From Callipepla californica brunnescens (lineage: Eukaryota > Chordata > Aves > Galliformes > Odontophoridae): DNA of 64,000 nt. Positions 9,146 through 22,820 of this stretch are shown here, piece by piece; within the stretch, counting starts at the first letter, position 1, and every line of letters starts with the position of its first letter. The stretch covers positions 6,649,591-6,713,590 of the forward strand of contig JALIRH010000026.1 in NCBI GenBank assembly GCA_023055505.1, in the 5' to 3' direction. The notes beneath the pieces are model-generated. The model was not told the origin of the DNA and made no database searches. It saw only the letters and a list, made by a program, of their open reading frames with translations. Position numbers and translations under genes: made by a program.

Positions 9146-12100
9146 GTGAGAGTGACGATTTGTAGAAGTATCGAGGGAAGCCTTTCACATTACCAAAGGG
9201 TGTTTCAAAGACAAATTGATGTCAGCAAGTTCTTCCTCACTTTTTTTTTTTTTTTCATAGTGTTTTAGTCTAATTTCCAATTACTTGAGGACTATGAGAG
9301 TGCATTACCTTCAGCACTTAAGATTTGCTCCTGTCGCCTCCTTGGTACACATAGACTTCTACTGAGCCAAATCTTGAGCTGCTGGAAGTGGTGCAGCTTC
9401 ACTGGCTTCTGGGAAATTGTGCTGCTTCCAGACAGCGGTCTCGCTCCCACTGCAGGCCAGCAGTAGGACTGTAGCTGCACATTAAGAGCACGTCTCAGCT
9501 TTAGCTCTGGGGTTTTGTGTGGAGTTTGTGTGGTAAACTATTCATCTGGGTTTTATGCAGTGGGTAGTTTTTCTGTAATGTAGGCTTTCTGCAGAGTTTT
9601 TGCTCTGACTGCTAGAAAACTGAAAGGATATTGGAGACGTAAATTGGTGATTTATGGTGTTCATTTTTAGAAATTGTAGGTCTATGGGTAATGCAGTAAA
9701 GTTTGCTGATTTGCAAATCTAATTTGTTGCCAAACATTTGTGTTGTTCAGAGAATTTCACAGTCAAATCACTCTTCTACTAGATACCAACTCAAGCCCTG
9801 ATAATTAACATGTTGGAAACATGCAATTAAGGCAAATCGGATTAAAACACATAAGAAAAATGAAAGCATAATTTAATTCCAGCCATTGTCAGCCTCTTCA
9901 AGAATTATTATGCAGTTGGCCTCCTCCTGTGCAGCTCTGTTTTAGCAGAGTGTACACTGTTTCGCACTGCATGCAAAGTAACTGAAAAAGAAATGAGTCT
10001 TTAAAAAGGAATGCTCCAGTTTAAACAAGCCAACGGGGGCTACTTAGGCAAAACTAACTGGTGACACTGCGTTTATGGCAATAGACGGAGGTACCTGACT
10101 CAAAACAGTGCAGAAAACGCATGCTTGATAACAAAACACTGAAAACTGTCTCACTGTTATTAATAATATAATACTTCTTCCCCCTTAGAATAAGCTTTTC
10201 ATTTTTCTTTGTAGTCAGGTTTTTGTCTGAGCTCTCCTGTTAACATCTTGCCTGTGTTTTTCTTTGGATCCCTCTGGCTCCTCCAGACAACTCAGTAGGG
10301 ATCTGCTTTCCCTTCTGTGTTCTGCCAGAGTTCATTAGGGCGTCATAGATTGTTAATAAAGTAGGATTTTCTACCTACCATATAGAATGGGAAAATATTG
10401 TCTTTAATCAAAAGTAAGTGTACTGGGAAGCTATTCGTATCTGCTTCAGCTCTCCCTCTCTACTTCTAAAGCAGTGTGAGAGGGGGCAGAGTACTATACA
10501 AGACAATGTTTCCAGAACTAGTTTTTCAATTGAATGAAGCATTCTGTAAAGGCATCATATGTACAGAATGAAAGAAATGATCCCTCTGCTCACAGAACAG
10601 GGAGGGGCTGTTCAGATTGTAATACAAAATTGCTAACCTTCCAACATGACCTGAATCAGATAATAGTTGGTGTTGTTTTTTTTCCCAATTAAATCAGGCT
10701 ATCGAAACTTTTACTGGAGTATTCATGGGGAGGGGTTTGTTTCATGCACATTTTCTCAAGTTCTCAATCTCACTGCTTAAGATGAGAGATTTCTGGGAAA
10801 AAGTGTGGGCTCGGTTTAATGCTACTAACTGTACTCTCTGAACTGCAGAGCATCAGTGTTGTGGCAACAAAGTGACAGACATCTCAGGGAGTGGAAGAGT
10901 GATCATTTCACTACTTATTTTTTTAAAGTGCAGAATTAAGTTTGGAATTTTCAGTTGGCTTTTACTGTGTTCATGCTTTGTAAGCCTTTATCAAAATTGA
11001 ACGTTTTTCCATGTTATATACATGAAGCAAAGATTTCATGACTTCCTGTCTTATTTGTAGTGCATACCATTTAAAATTACACCTCCTTTTCATCTGTAAA
11101 AAAGGGTAATGAACAATGTGATTCTGTTTTTGGGCAAACCTACCTGTGTCTAGCTATTAGTTTAGTGCAGTACTTGGGCCTGAGGTTTGTACTGGGTTCT
11201 GTTTGTAATAGCTATTAACAAAAATATGACGCTGTGATTCTGGAACAGTGTATGTATGCATCCAAAGTAGACAATGTTTTTTCAACTTAAGAACTATACC
11301 ACCCTAAATGATGTTCCTCATTTCAATTTCCCAAGTTTGAGTGGATTAATTCAGGGCAGATGCTATATGCACAAATTTAAGGTATTTCTAGAACGTAGTC
11401 TTCAAATGACTGTTTTCATTTGTCCTAAAATGCGAAGTCTTAAATTGCAGTGAGAAAGAATGAGTCTGTAAAGCTTTGTTCTGTTATTATGGATCTCACT
11501 ACTGATTTTTTTTCTGTGAGAAATTGCAGTCATAGAGAGGAAAAGGTTGAGAAATGGGAGCTGGAAATTTAATGACAAGAAAAATCCTCAAAGATTTATT
11601 TGATGGAAAAGTAATATACCAGACCAAGGAGCTGAGCCTTCCAGCCCAAACTCAAAATGACAAATAACAGAAACTATTATTTTGTCCTCTATTAAATACT
11701 CAATTTATTTCATCTGTTTGATCTTCTCTGTCTTAATTTTTCTAATTGTTTGTTGTTTTGAAAGTAATGTGGTCTGTCTGGGAGAAGTAGGTACTTCTTT
11801 GAGTCTGTGAGCATAGCACTCGCTAAACTATTTGTCTAGTAACTTCAAATGTCACTTTGGATAGTTAAATTATTAATAGAGAATACCATATTCTGATACG
11901 ACAATCATTCGTTAATCTACTTGTCATGGTTAATTAGTAAGGCAGAATAAACTGTGGTATCCTTGAGATTCTGTATCAACTTTGCACCTTTGTGCCGCCA
12001 TGCAAACATTTTAATTACATGACATTTTCAATTAAAACTGCTTACAGATACAGACGTGTTTATTTGACCCGGTATTGAGCAAACAAAGCCCTCACATTGA

Positions 12101-13123
12101 TCATACAGTGTGTTGTCTATCTAGAAAAGACTAATTGAAGAAAATGTGCATGTAACAAAAATACCTCCGGAGGAAAATCCTTAGTGATTAACTGGTTTCC
12201 CGCGTGGCGTTTCTCTTGCTTGAAAGGAAAGGTTCTGTTCTTGTTTCTCAGCCCCTCATAGTGACCTCATGCCTGTTAGATGTGGGGTGGGAAAAGGCAC
12301 TGTTTGTGGTCAGCTTCTTAAAGACCTAGCGTGTGTTTCTTTACAACCCAAATCCAGGTGGAGGCTTCGCTAACTGAATAGCAGTAAGCAAAATCTTGGC
12401 CAGTTCCTCTCCAGTCTGGTGTTTCTGAATATCCTTGCTGCCTTTCTGTTTCTAGTTATCTCAGTGTTTAAATTAACTGCCCAAAGGTTGTATGGAAAAT
12501 GCTGACTGATGCTCTTCGGTGTGCAACCTGGATTGTGTGGGACTTATGCCTAATGTGGTATTAACTGGGAACTAACCGTAAACATTTATAAATGCGCATG
12601 AAGATGAGAAGAGTGGCGTTAGGAGGGAGATGGAAATACCCAGAGTTATTTCTCAGTTTTCTGTAAGATTTTTTTACTCTTTTGAGTTGGATTTTGAATC
12701 TGGATTTATATCTGGTCCTCAGTAACTGTAGTTTGGGCATCAAATATCATTGGCGTTTAGGATTGGTTTGTAGAGCAGGTAGGAAAAGAGCCAAAGCTTC
12801 AAGGCAGTGAGAGAGGATGGGAATAAAACTGAGAAAAGCAGGCAAGTTGCCAGCTGCGATTTTATAAGAAGACAAACCTGATCATACAAATTTAAAATTC
12901 CTCTTGCAATATTCCTTGTTTTCTTTGTAGTCACTCTTTTGCTGCCTTTTGTCTTTCTGTGTTTTGGGATTTGCTGGAGGAGTTCTCTCTCCAAGCTACC
13001 AGTTATTAGTGAGTTGTGGGACACAAAAGTCCCTATGAGTGTTGCACCCAAACTTCTAAATAACAAAATGTGTACCCGCCCTTGTTGGAGACTGAGTGGG
13101 ATTGCGTCTTGTCCAGTTAAAAG
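9146..13123. other. Long unique AT-rich stretch, no gene seen
   Basis: Almost 4 kb with no transposon, RNA or coding signal that I recognise. A poly(T) run lies at 9241-9256. Two quieter AT-rich patches (about 9820-9990 and 11990-12130) contain TAAT, GGATTA and ATGCAAA-type motifs and could be conserved non-coding DNA, but nothing in the sequence alone proves it. Confidence 0.55.
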
Positions 13124-13173
13124 TGGAAAGCACTTTTCCATACAATGGAGGAGCAATGGAAGACGCTTTTCCA
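13124..13173. repeat. Duplicated palindromic motif
   Basis: TGGAAAGCACTTTTCCA (13124-13140) is repeated as TGGAAGACGCTTTTCCA (13157-13173), with starts 33 bp apart. Each copy is an imperfect palindrome with TGGAA/TTCCA arms, and TCCATACAATGGA between them is also palindromic. The 144-codon minus-strand frame at 12740-13174 begins inside this motif and shows no domain. Confidence 0.65.
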
Positions 13174-16100
13174 TCTACAATACCAAGAAGTTAAATCTTC
13201 ATCTTTGTTAACAAAATTAATTTTCATCTCAAACTTCCTGGGCTACGAAGCCATTTCAAACTCCTTAGATGTCATACAAGCTACACATGCAAAAACCTCC
13301 CAATGTCTAGTGACCTCTGATCTGCTGAAGCAAATCAACGTTTAAAGAGCTTTGATTCTCCATAAGTCAAAACAGAAGTAATTTTTTTTTGCTGGTTTTC
13401 TGGAGAGCAGTGGGATACTGAGTTAGGGATCAACTGTCTGCCCTTCTGGTTTCAAGATGCAATAATTTCTATATAGATATTTACTTATTAAGTACTGTGT
13501 ATTTAAAAATAAAAGGACTTAATAAAAGGAAAAAAATGAATGCGCATAATAAAAACAATTTTAAGTGAAAACAGAAGTTGAAGTTGTTCAAGGGCCCTCT
13601 AAAGAGATAGGGTAAATTTCCTAGATTCCGTGAGCTGTAATTATTGAAATTATTTTGCAGCACTTCAAGAGCAATTGCTTATTGTTGATCTGAATTCATA
13701 CTGTCCCTGATCTTGCGCTGCTGGAAAGACTGAAGAGGGATTTAGATAGATTTACTTTTATCTTCGTGTGCACCTAAAGTACAGGACAAGGAAGTACTGA
13801 ATGTACATTAAAGTGTTCACTTTAAAATGTAGATGCGTTTGCACTGAAACTGTGGCTACTCAAGAAAGTGACTGTGCAGCAACCAGCTGTGATTCAGCTG
13901 CGGTGGATGCTCTAATGCAGAGATGTCTGAGCTCTGTCTAGATCTGGGTATGCTGTACAGTACAAGTACACGTTCTCTATTCAAAGTAGGTTTTTTTTTT
14001 TTTTCATTTGTATGTCTTGTATTCTTTTTATTGAACATCAGTACTTGCTTTAGTTTGTATCAAATGTCTAAGCAACTCACTGATGAGAGTAATTTTTCCC
14101 TAACTGAGAAATCAGTTTATAAGCTCTGTTTTGTGTCGTGACAGAAAAATCATTTGAATTTGAAATTACTAATTAATATGGCATAATAAATGAAAAACAG
14201 GATCCATTATTTCAGGTAGATGTCTACTGCCTTTATTGTGCCAGTATGTTTGTAGGTCGAACACTGTGTGACCTTGAATGTTGCAGGCTGAAGTGCTGCT
14301 GTCTGCAATAGGGAAGAACTGACTCTAGAAAGTACTGAAGCGAATGAGATTTAATTGCTTTTAATACTTCTAAATGAATAATAAAATGTTTTTTTCCAGA
14401 CTGAGAAGACAGATTCCAGACGATAGGCACTGTCCTCTCCCTAATTCTGCAGTCTTTTTTTTTTTTTTTGGCACAGCTGTTTGCCTATTGAAGTGCATGC
14501 TACTTTGCAGAAACTGCACATAGAAATATCCTTGTTTGTGGTGGTGCTGGCTGGTTTGTAGTGCTGCCTTTTCATACTCATTTCAAATGACTGTTAAGAA
14601 AGAGCACTGCACACGTACATCTCTGCCTTATTCCTTCAGCAGTACTCAACAGTTAAGTTCTCAGGACATCACTGTTGACTTTGCTAAAGAGTTGCTGCCC
14701 TGGTGCAGAAATGGGAAGTCAGTTCCATGGCACAGAAATAAATGAAATACTGGCAGTGACTTCATAAACGTTCGTTTATAACCACAAACATCACAGTGTC
14801 TACAGCTGAGAGCTCTAATAGCCACCTTTGCTTCTAGAAGTTTTATCAATTCTTTCCACAACAAAGAGCAGCACAGGAGGAAGGCTCTGCATGTGGATGT
14901 GCATATGGACGTGGTATTGCAGTTGTCTCCACTTAAAAATGAGTATGAGGATAGAGGAATACTTTTCTAATGAGCAGCAAGTTCAAATCCTCCCATTGGT
15001 ACTGTTGCTCTCTTAGAAGGCGTACTTAAACTACTGTGCAAAGAAACCTCAATAATTTTAAACAAATGAAGCCCAGCAAATATTTTGCTTCCCTGTACAG
15101 TGTATAAGAAGAATAAATGATGATTTCACTGTACTGGGAGATGTGATAGTGCAATTAAACCTTAAAATAGCAGCAGATCTAACTCTGGAAGGAGATAGAG
15201 TAATCAAGTGATCATTGTACTGCTTTTAAAAATGAAGTGTTTGAGTTATGAGAAACCTCGTGTGCAAGCGTAGGTACAAGTTGAAGCCATGGTCATTTTA
15301 GTGCAGAGGGTGTTTGGATGTAGTTTCCATACTAGCAAAGGAATGAGCACTTTGCATGGTGATGGGGCTGGGGAAGGGGACAACTAGCTAGACACACGAC
15401 AAGAAAGATTTAGCATCTGCTGGAATGCTGGTTTCTACTAGTCAATGGAATCAATGGAAGGGTTTAGGAGCAAGATCATACAGAGCCTTTCTGAGCATAG
15501 AAAAAGAACGTTTATCTGCATTTATGTCCTTCTCTGCAGTTCACTTTTTCAGTTGGCTCAGAGTCAGTAGCAGCTTATGATTCTGTTAGCTTTATGCAGG
15601 GAGAAATCATACCTACATGATAGATGATAAATGTGGATTTGTCTTTGTCTTTTTTCACATGCAGTCAGTCAGCAGTGTATTAGCAGATTATTCTCCTGCA
15701 ATATTGAAAGATACGAGGCAAATGTAACACAGGTAGCTGTGAAGTAGGTATACATTCAATTTGCAACCAGCACTGAGTAGTTTATCTAAATTACTTGTGA
15801 CGTTAAATGGAGGTGAACAAATGCGTGGCATGAGCTCAGTGTGAGAAAAAAATCGCTTGATTTTAATGGCACGGGTACAGTGGAACATGTCAGGCTGCTA
15901 ACTAGTTGTCACATAGTTCTGTCGAAGAGTGATGCAGTTTCAGAAATTGCTTTTAATGGGGAGATGTTTGGTGTTTTCTGGTTTAGCTGGTCATTCCTTA
16001 CCAAGTAGATAAGCGTGGAAAACGTGGTTCAAATGATGTTTTTGCTGTTCACCTATGGACATTGATTCCTTCTACATTCATGGCCTTCAGCTGAAGTACT

Positions 16101-19100
16101 GAGTATAAATTATCCCAGAGTATGTACTTGCTGTGCCAGTCATTCCCATTTTTGTAATTCAAGTACAGACCATTTCTGAAAAATCAGATGGGGAAGGGTT
16201 TGTGTACAATGGGCGGTGCACCAAGCAAAGGAATTGTGGCGTTCACCTGGTTTGATACTGATTGTGGATGTGGCTGCCTGGTGCTCTTCGTGTGTGCTGT
16301 CTGAAATGAAGTCTGTGGTCCATCTTGACATATAGCAGGGAAGCATATAGATAGTCATTTTAATAGTTTAACACAGATTGCTGTACTGTCACTGTTAGTA
16401 AAAATACTGACTTTGTTCAGCTTGTTTAGGTTACTTGAGGAGAACTTGTGTGTTGCACACTTGTGAACATACTTGACATGACTGGTTTTGCTCCTGAGGA
16501 AGAAATTTTCACTCCTTTTCTCTCTCTCTCTTACTCACCAACAAAAAGAAGTGTATAATGAAAGAGGCCAAGGAAAAGATCACGTGGCATCATTCTCCAT
16601 CTTGTTTAATGGAGCAGAGTTACTGTCTCCTCTGTGTCCTGCCAATGCCCAAGGCTACTCCCCTCTGCATAAGGAGTAGTCATCTCATTTCTACTACCAG
16701 GTACTGTAGGTTTTCTGTGGTAAAAGGAAGTAGAGAAAGAAGTGACCATATGGATTTCCTCCCTGTGTTGTGAAAACCACTGGGTACTTCAAGAGGAGAG
16801 CTCAGTCTTTTTGTCTATGGCAATTAAATTGCTTCAGATATTAAGTAGTATGTGGCAAATTGGCAGCTTTTTTACAGTAACAGGGATATGTAAGCAATGT
16901 CTGCTCTCAGACTGGTACAAGTATAGAGTCTTCCACTGATCATCATAGCAACAAGAATTTTTGTAGAACAGTGGCATGCAGAAGGAGAGTGTTGGCTTGT
17001 AACGTGCTTGAGAACTACCCCAAGAGTGAAGTCTTCAGTGCTGATTACATGTACTTGCTCGGTGTGATTTTTAACAATCTCTGCTTTCACACGTTTCAGC
17101 AACAGTGTGAGAATATTCTAGTGGCAGGAATTTTAAAAAGGATTTTGCAAGAAAATAAAAATAAAAAATAATAAAAAAAAGCAATGTATCTTAGGGACTT
17201 GTTTCAAACTGTAAATGACTTTGTGTCCTTTTGTAGGCATGACCATCATGTTGCTTATCTGAATTCTTGCAACAAAGCTTCTTCCTGTGAATTGTAATCT
17301 GTGCCTTTTTTTTCTTTTTTTTCTGCATTCTCATAAATTGAGCCAATCAACTTAAGGAAGGCATTTGTATAATTTTGGTCAAGTCTTTATGTAAAGAACA
17401 TCGCTGAACAGCTTCTATGTATTTCCCTAGCATGCACCGAGAATGCTGGATCCTTTATTCATTTTCAGTGCTGCTTCTCAGACTTCAGCTTCTTCCAACA
17501 ATGTCTGGCTTCACTGCTGATTCATATGGAGATGCAGCAGTCTTTTTTTGTGATGATGATCTGAAACTGAACTAAGATACAGACCAGACAGAGTTTCCCT
17601 TAAGAAAAATAAATAAAACATTTCCCTTTCCTTTCCAGGCAGTGTTAAAAAAAAAAAAAATCGATGTAACTCTCTGTAAAGTTATCATAGGATCCATTCA
17701 AGACAGCAGCTTTGGTTGAAATGACTAGAATGCAACACTGCCCCTGCGATCTGTTGTCAGGTGAAGCTGTGCCTCCCAACAGAAGCGCTAAGCTTAAAGA
17801 CAAGTCAGGAAATAATTTGTACTCCAGTTTGGTTTGTTAGTGATTGCAGAACTCGAAAACAAAGATACAGCGTGTGCTTACCGAGTGGCTGTGGGATCTG
17901 CACAAAGAACAGGTTTCTCTTTTGAAGCTGGAAGCTTCCCCTGCTGGCCCCTACAGAACGTGTTGTCCCATGATTCTGTTTCTGCTCCACATCCAAGCAC
18001 CAAGTCTGGCAAACCACTGTGGAGAGCATCCAGAGAAATTTGGAAGGGTAGCTTTTACCTTTTAACACTTCGAAAGGTGTTTGAACTTTCTCTTTAATTT
18101 GCATAGGATTTGAGAATGGTAAAATTGATCTAATTCCTGGAGTCACAGTGAAGGCTGTATGTCAGTACCCACACTAAAATCCAGATTATTTGTGTATTCA
18201 TCATTTACTGGTCCTCACGCAGGAACTGTGACTCGGCGTACGTACACCTTAAATGAATGCAGAATTGCATTGTCTGCTCAGTTGGCATGAGACAACTTTA
18301 ATGTTTTCCACATATGTCTTCTCAGTAACATTTTTCCTTCTTTTTCCAGTGACACCTCTTAGTTTCTGATGTATTCACTGCATAGATTACTGGGTAAGTT
18401 TATGGATTTAGTTTAGTTTCTGTGCTGAATTTGTTGGATCATTCTGGACTCTAGCCAAAAGACACCTGCAAAGATGTTCACCATCTGAACTTCTTAGCCC
18501 CTCTGTTGTTGTGACAGTTTGTCTCTCGTGGTGTCTAGATTTTTTCACTTGTCATGATAAACAATCTAAGTTCAAGGCTTCAGCTGGTTCCTTTTGTCAG
18601 GCTGAGAGCACTGACAGTGCACTTAACCCAGCCATTCAGTTACTGTATTTGAAAACTGTTTTGATGAATTAAATACCAGCAATGCTTCCACCTTCGGCTA
18701 CACCAATGTGTTGTGATGTTTCTGCTGACCCTCCTGGTTCCTAGAAGTCTCTTGGGTCAGCTGCACTGTGTCTTTCCTTGTTTATGTTAGATCTAGGACA
18801 TAACTGTGCTGTTGAGGGCTTGCTTGTTATAGTTAGGCTTTATCAAGTTTGAGATGTCTCTGGCTTGGTGGTTGCAATGCAGTGTGACCAGGGAGAGAAG
18901 CATGTAGGGAGTGGTAGTGATCCCCACAGATAAATAAGGCAGTCAGCAGCTGTTGGTCTGGGTTTGTGTGTGGTGGCTGGTGTGTGTTTTCAGCATCTGC
19001 TGTTGAGTATGGTTTGTTTTACCAGCTCATGAAACAGTAAACTGGAGCTTTCAGCAATTTGATTCTGGTAAATTATGAAGTTCATTCATGGGTTTTGTTG

Positions 19101-20039
19101 TGAAACTGCCCCCTTGACTGTCTGGCTTTCTTCTTGGATGTTGCCAGCTGGAAAAAAATGTTTGGTTTTGGCAGTTATTACTCTACATTAATGAGTTGTA
19201 AGGATACGGTTGCCTCAGTGAAACAAGAGATACTGTTTCTTATTGCACAGAGATTCTGATATTTTGCTAAATTCCTTGTGAACAGACTAATTGTATCCAA
19301 GCTGATTTTCTCAAAGAAAATGAGAATGATAAGTGGGATTAGAGGGACTGGGGGAACCTGTCTAAAGCTTGCCATTGGCAGTTGAGGCTGCACAGGGAGA
19401 AACTTGATCTGTCCTTTCAAATGCTTTCCCATTGAAATGGATGGGACTTGTTTCATCCCCTGGCATTGGCGGTGTAAATGTTGTAATCCTTTGTGTGTTT
19501 CTGTGGTTTCTTGGATTTTAGAAGCACCGTCTTTTGAATCCTTTTTGGCTGCCAGCAAGAAGTCAGAACTAAGGATCTGCCTGCTCACTGCACTTATCTC
19601 CTCCACTTTCTGAAATTTTGCCCACGTCTGGAATTTCTAGTGCTCAACCTGCTCCAGTGGAATGTCCTGTTGGATTAATGCACTCTGTGATACGGTTTCC
19701 TTATCTTCCTTCTGCCTGAGACCTTATCTCTGCTGCGACGTGATTTAGGATTTTGTGTATTGCTTTACCTACTGTGCCTCAAGAGTTGTTTTGTTTTGTT
19801 TTGTTTTTTAACTTGAGTTACAAACATCCATAGGATTAATGGTCCACAGATTCAGGGTATGTGGGAAGGAAATTATACCAACAGGGGCCAGTGAAAACCT
19901 TTAGTCATGGGACCTATCTGCAAAGAATTTTATCAAATACGTTGCTGCCCTCTGCACAGCAACTCAGGAGGCTTCCTTCTTATTGACAGGGGGACCTGTG
20001 TCTGGGGTCCTTTTGGAGGACTGTGACCTTCCAGCATGT
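13174..20039. other. Long unique AT-rich stretch, no gene seen
   Basis: Nearly 7 kb without recognisable genes or transposons. Low-complexity runs: poly(T) at 13991-14004 and 14453-14469, an A-rich run at 17151-17181, T-rich at 17308-17322, poly(A) at 17647-17660, and a TTTTG repeat at about 19788-19808. The longest frames (17805-18146 minus, 113 codons; 19178-19606 minus, 142 codons) contain no family motif. Confidence 0.6.
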
Positions 20040-20135
20040 AAAATACCACCTCCAGATCAGTATCACCTGAAGGCACACCCTGTCTGCTGCCCAGGTTGTT
20101 GCTGAAGGTGTTAGGCAGTGCCAACACAGTAGTGG
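20040..20135 (-). mobile_element. Probable old CR1 LINE fragment (antisense)
   Basis: On the plus strand the order 'aaggcacaccctgtctgctg', 'cccaggttgttgctgaa', 'ggtgttaggcagtgcc' follows the antisense of CR1 ORF2 just upstream of the RT catalytic box (the region encoding LFNIFINDLDxG). The match is short and has several mismatches and gaps; its edges are uncertain by some tens of bases. It is considerably older than the other CR1 pieces here, or it could be coincidence. Confidence 0.45.
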
Positions 20136-22785
20136 CTTTTGAGCAGTGCTGCTTACTACCAGTCAGTAGTACATTAAACTGTTGTCCAGTGCTCCCTGGG
20201 CTCCAGTTGTGACACCGTGGGTTCTTCCCTGGCTCTCAGCAGCCAATGCAGCTCTTGGGCGAACATAATCTTTCTCTGCAGCTGGTTGAGTCAGTGCAGC
20301 AGTACCAGTGGTTTTCTAGAAGAAATGCACTGGCCTCCTCCTCTTTCAGAAGCCTGATCATGGGATGACATTGTTTATAAGATGATTATGATCAGTCATT
20401 GCCTTTTATTTTGTGAAGTAAAACTTGCAAAGCTGATGATGGGTAAGAACAGATAAAAGTGCTTATTGAGAAAACTCAAAAGAGCAAAAATGTAAGGTTG
20501 GGAGAGATGACTAACCACAAAAGCAACGACAACTGTGCCTATGTCTGACTCATGTTTAGAACTCCACTTTCTTTTCACAATAAAGAGCTACTTAGATTTA
20601 CTGGCCGTTAGCATTACCAGGGAAAAATATTTACCTTTCTGCTATTTTATGTTTCTTAGTTTTAGAAAGATGTATATCCCTTGGGCTTGTCTGATACAGT
20701 TATTACTTATCTACAGGCAATTAGGACCAATTTACTGTTATTCTAGCTTTGAGCAAGCATGAGATTTAATGATTTGTCCCCTGTTCCTGGCTGGCCTCAG
20801 GTCCAGTCTCAAATTGGTGCATGTCTCTCAGTGGGCGCTGATCTTATGCTGCCGTTGTGTACCTGCCCTTTGCTGTGGCCTCCCTCCTTTCTGATCCTTT
20901 TCTGCCTTCTGCATGGGACAAGATGAGTGGGCCGGGGTCAGGGGAACTCCACCGGGACGTTTTGCTTTTTTCTTGTCTGGATTCTCAGTTGCCCCCAGTG
21001 CTCCCATTGCTGTGTGGGAGTTTGATGCTCTTTAACTGAGTTTGTCCAATAACAGCACTCAGCGCGATCCGCTGTGGATTCTTTTTTTATTAAAGGCTTT
21101 TCAGCTGAGGAGAAATCTTTCATCTCTTGAACTGTTGCAGAGTTCTGCATGTTTTTAGTTTGACCTGTTTTTGAAAAGAAAATCTGCTGGGGGAATCTAG
21201 CTTAATGCCTAATTATTTGTTTGCTAATAAGCTTTTAATTTTCTTTCATCAGTTAATTTCCTCCTCATTAAGTTTTCAAACCCCCATCTACTAAGATCTA
21301 GAAAACTCAAACTCTTTTATTTACAGTTTATCTTTGAATCCCTACAAAACAGCTCTCAGCTAGCTTCTGTTACATGTCTTGATGTTTTGTCTTGGTGGGC
21401 TTTTTGTTGTTGTTGTTACTCTTTTTTTCTTGCATGTATTTAAATCTATGCGTTGACTAGATTTAGTTAGGATTTGAAATGCTTGCTTCAGATTTTTTGT
21501 GATATTTACTTTCAGAGTTATCTGAATAGACAAGGTATCTTGCTGAAACTTCACTAAGATACCATTAAAGATCTTTTGAGGCCATAGTGTCAATTTTTGC
21601 TTGCACTCTTTTTGGATTCACCGATAAAGTTGCTTAATTTAGATCTGATCTTTTTATCAGGCTTGGAAACCATTTGCACTGATGTGACTTTGCTAAAATG
21701 ATGGTGTTCTCTTGAATTTTTTTTGCTCGCTTACATCTCTATAAATGTTCCATGAATTTCCTTAACTACATGCCGTGAATTCAAGTAGTAGCAAAGCATG
21801 CATGGTCATTGCTTGTAGGCAGAGTCTTTCTCTAGAGAAGTCTAATGATTGCTATTGAAGAAACCCAACAAAAAATAGGCCTTTTGCTTATAGATTTGCT
21901 TCACAGTGCTATGTGCTGTTCCAAGCTAACGTATATAGGCCTGCATTCGTGCCATTGAGTGTTTTCTTGGTATGCATACCCTGCCAGTCATTATTGATGA
22001 ATATGGAATTAATTTCCCAAAATCACTGCCTTGTTATTCCTGTGTGGTCAGAAAGGGAGAGTAGTGCATCAGTCTCTTTGAGGAGCTTAGAGGTGCTTAG
22101 CACTTCTACTGGAAGTTGCTCTTTGCAGAACAGTGACCTAGGTAACTCCAGGAGATTCAGGAAAAAAACCTCTCCCTGCTAGAAAATGCTAGTTCATTTT
22201 AATCTTACTTGCTTTATCATTTATTGCTTCTTGTGCAAAATGAAGAGCGCACAAGAAAGTCCCCTTTGTGCAAGCTTCTTCTTTCTTAGCATTCATTTAA
22301 AAATAAATAATGTTGCATGTTATTTTTTATACTATACTTGTCACAACAGTACCTCTGAGTGCTTTCCAAAATGTGTTTTCTGGAATATGCTATGTGATGT
22401 GCATGACATTTGACGTGTGGTTTACTGTCTTACATCTTCTCAGAGTGAAAACTCTGAGAGCAGTAGTGAGTTTAGTTTTGGAGGAAGTTTGTGCATGAAG
22501 ACAATTTTCCTTAGCCTTTAAATGAAATTCCTGGTACCTTAATGTGACCCCTCAGCTTTTCTTCCTGAATTCTTGGGCAGTTGATGGCTGCTGTCTTTTG
22601 CCATTAATCCTAGCAACAGGCAGAAAACAACAGCATTTCTACATTTATTCTTGCTCCTTTGAAGAGCCTTAAATGACAGCCAACTTCTCTTTACTGAGAA
22701 GCAATAAGTGAAACCAAGAGATGATGAAATTCAGCTTTTCAGTGTTAAATAATTCACCATTCATATGGACTAATAGTTTCCACTA
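20136..22785. other. Unique AT-rich DNA, no gene seen
   Basis: No gene, RNA or repeat recognised beyond a (TTG)n run near 21402-21416. Open frames are all under 90 codons. Confidence 0.6.
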
Positions 22786-22793
22786 GATTTACT

Positions 22794-22820
22794 GTCACAC
22801 GGTGTGACTGGTGTCACACT
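22794..22820. promoter_or_regulatory. Cluster of T-box-like half sites in a palindrome
   Basis: GTCACAC (22794-22800) abuts GGTGTGAC (22801-22808), giving an inverted repeat with a single central base. A further TCACACT follows at 22814-22820. GGTGTGA and its reverse TCACAC(C/T) are the core half sites bound by T-box factors, which favour such palindromes. The motifs are visible; binding is inference. Confidence 0.35.

Noticed and set aside
12740..13174. 144-codon minus-strand frame
   Set aside because: Starts inside a duplicated palindrome and has no recognisable domain or coding bias.
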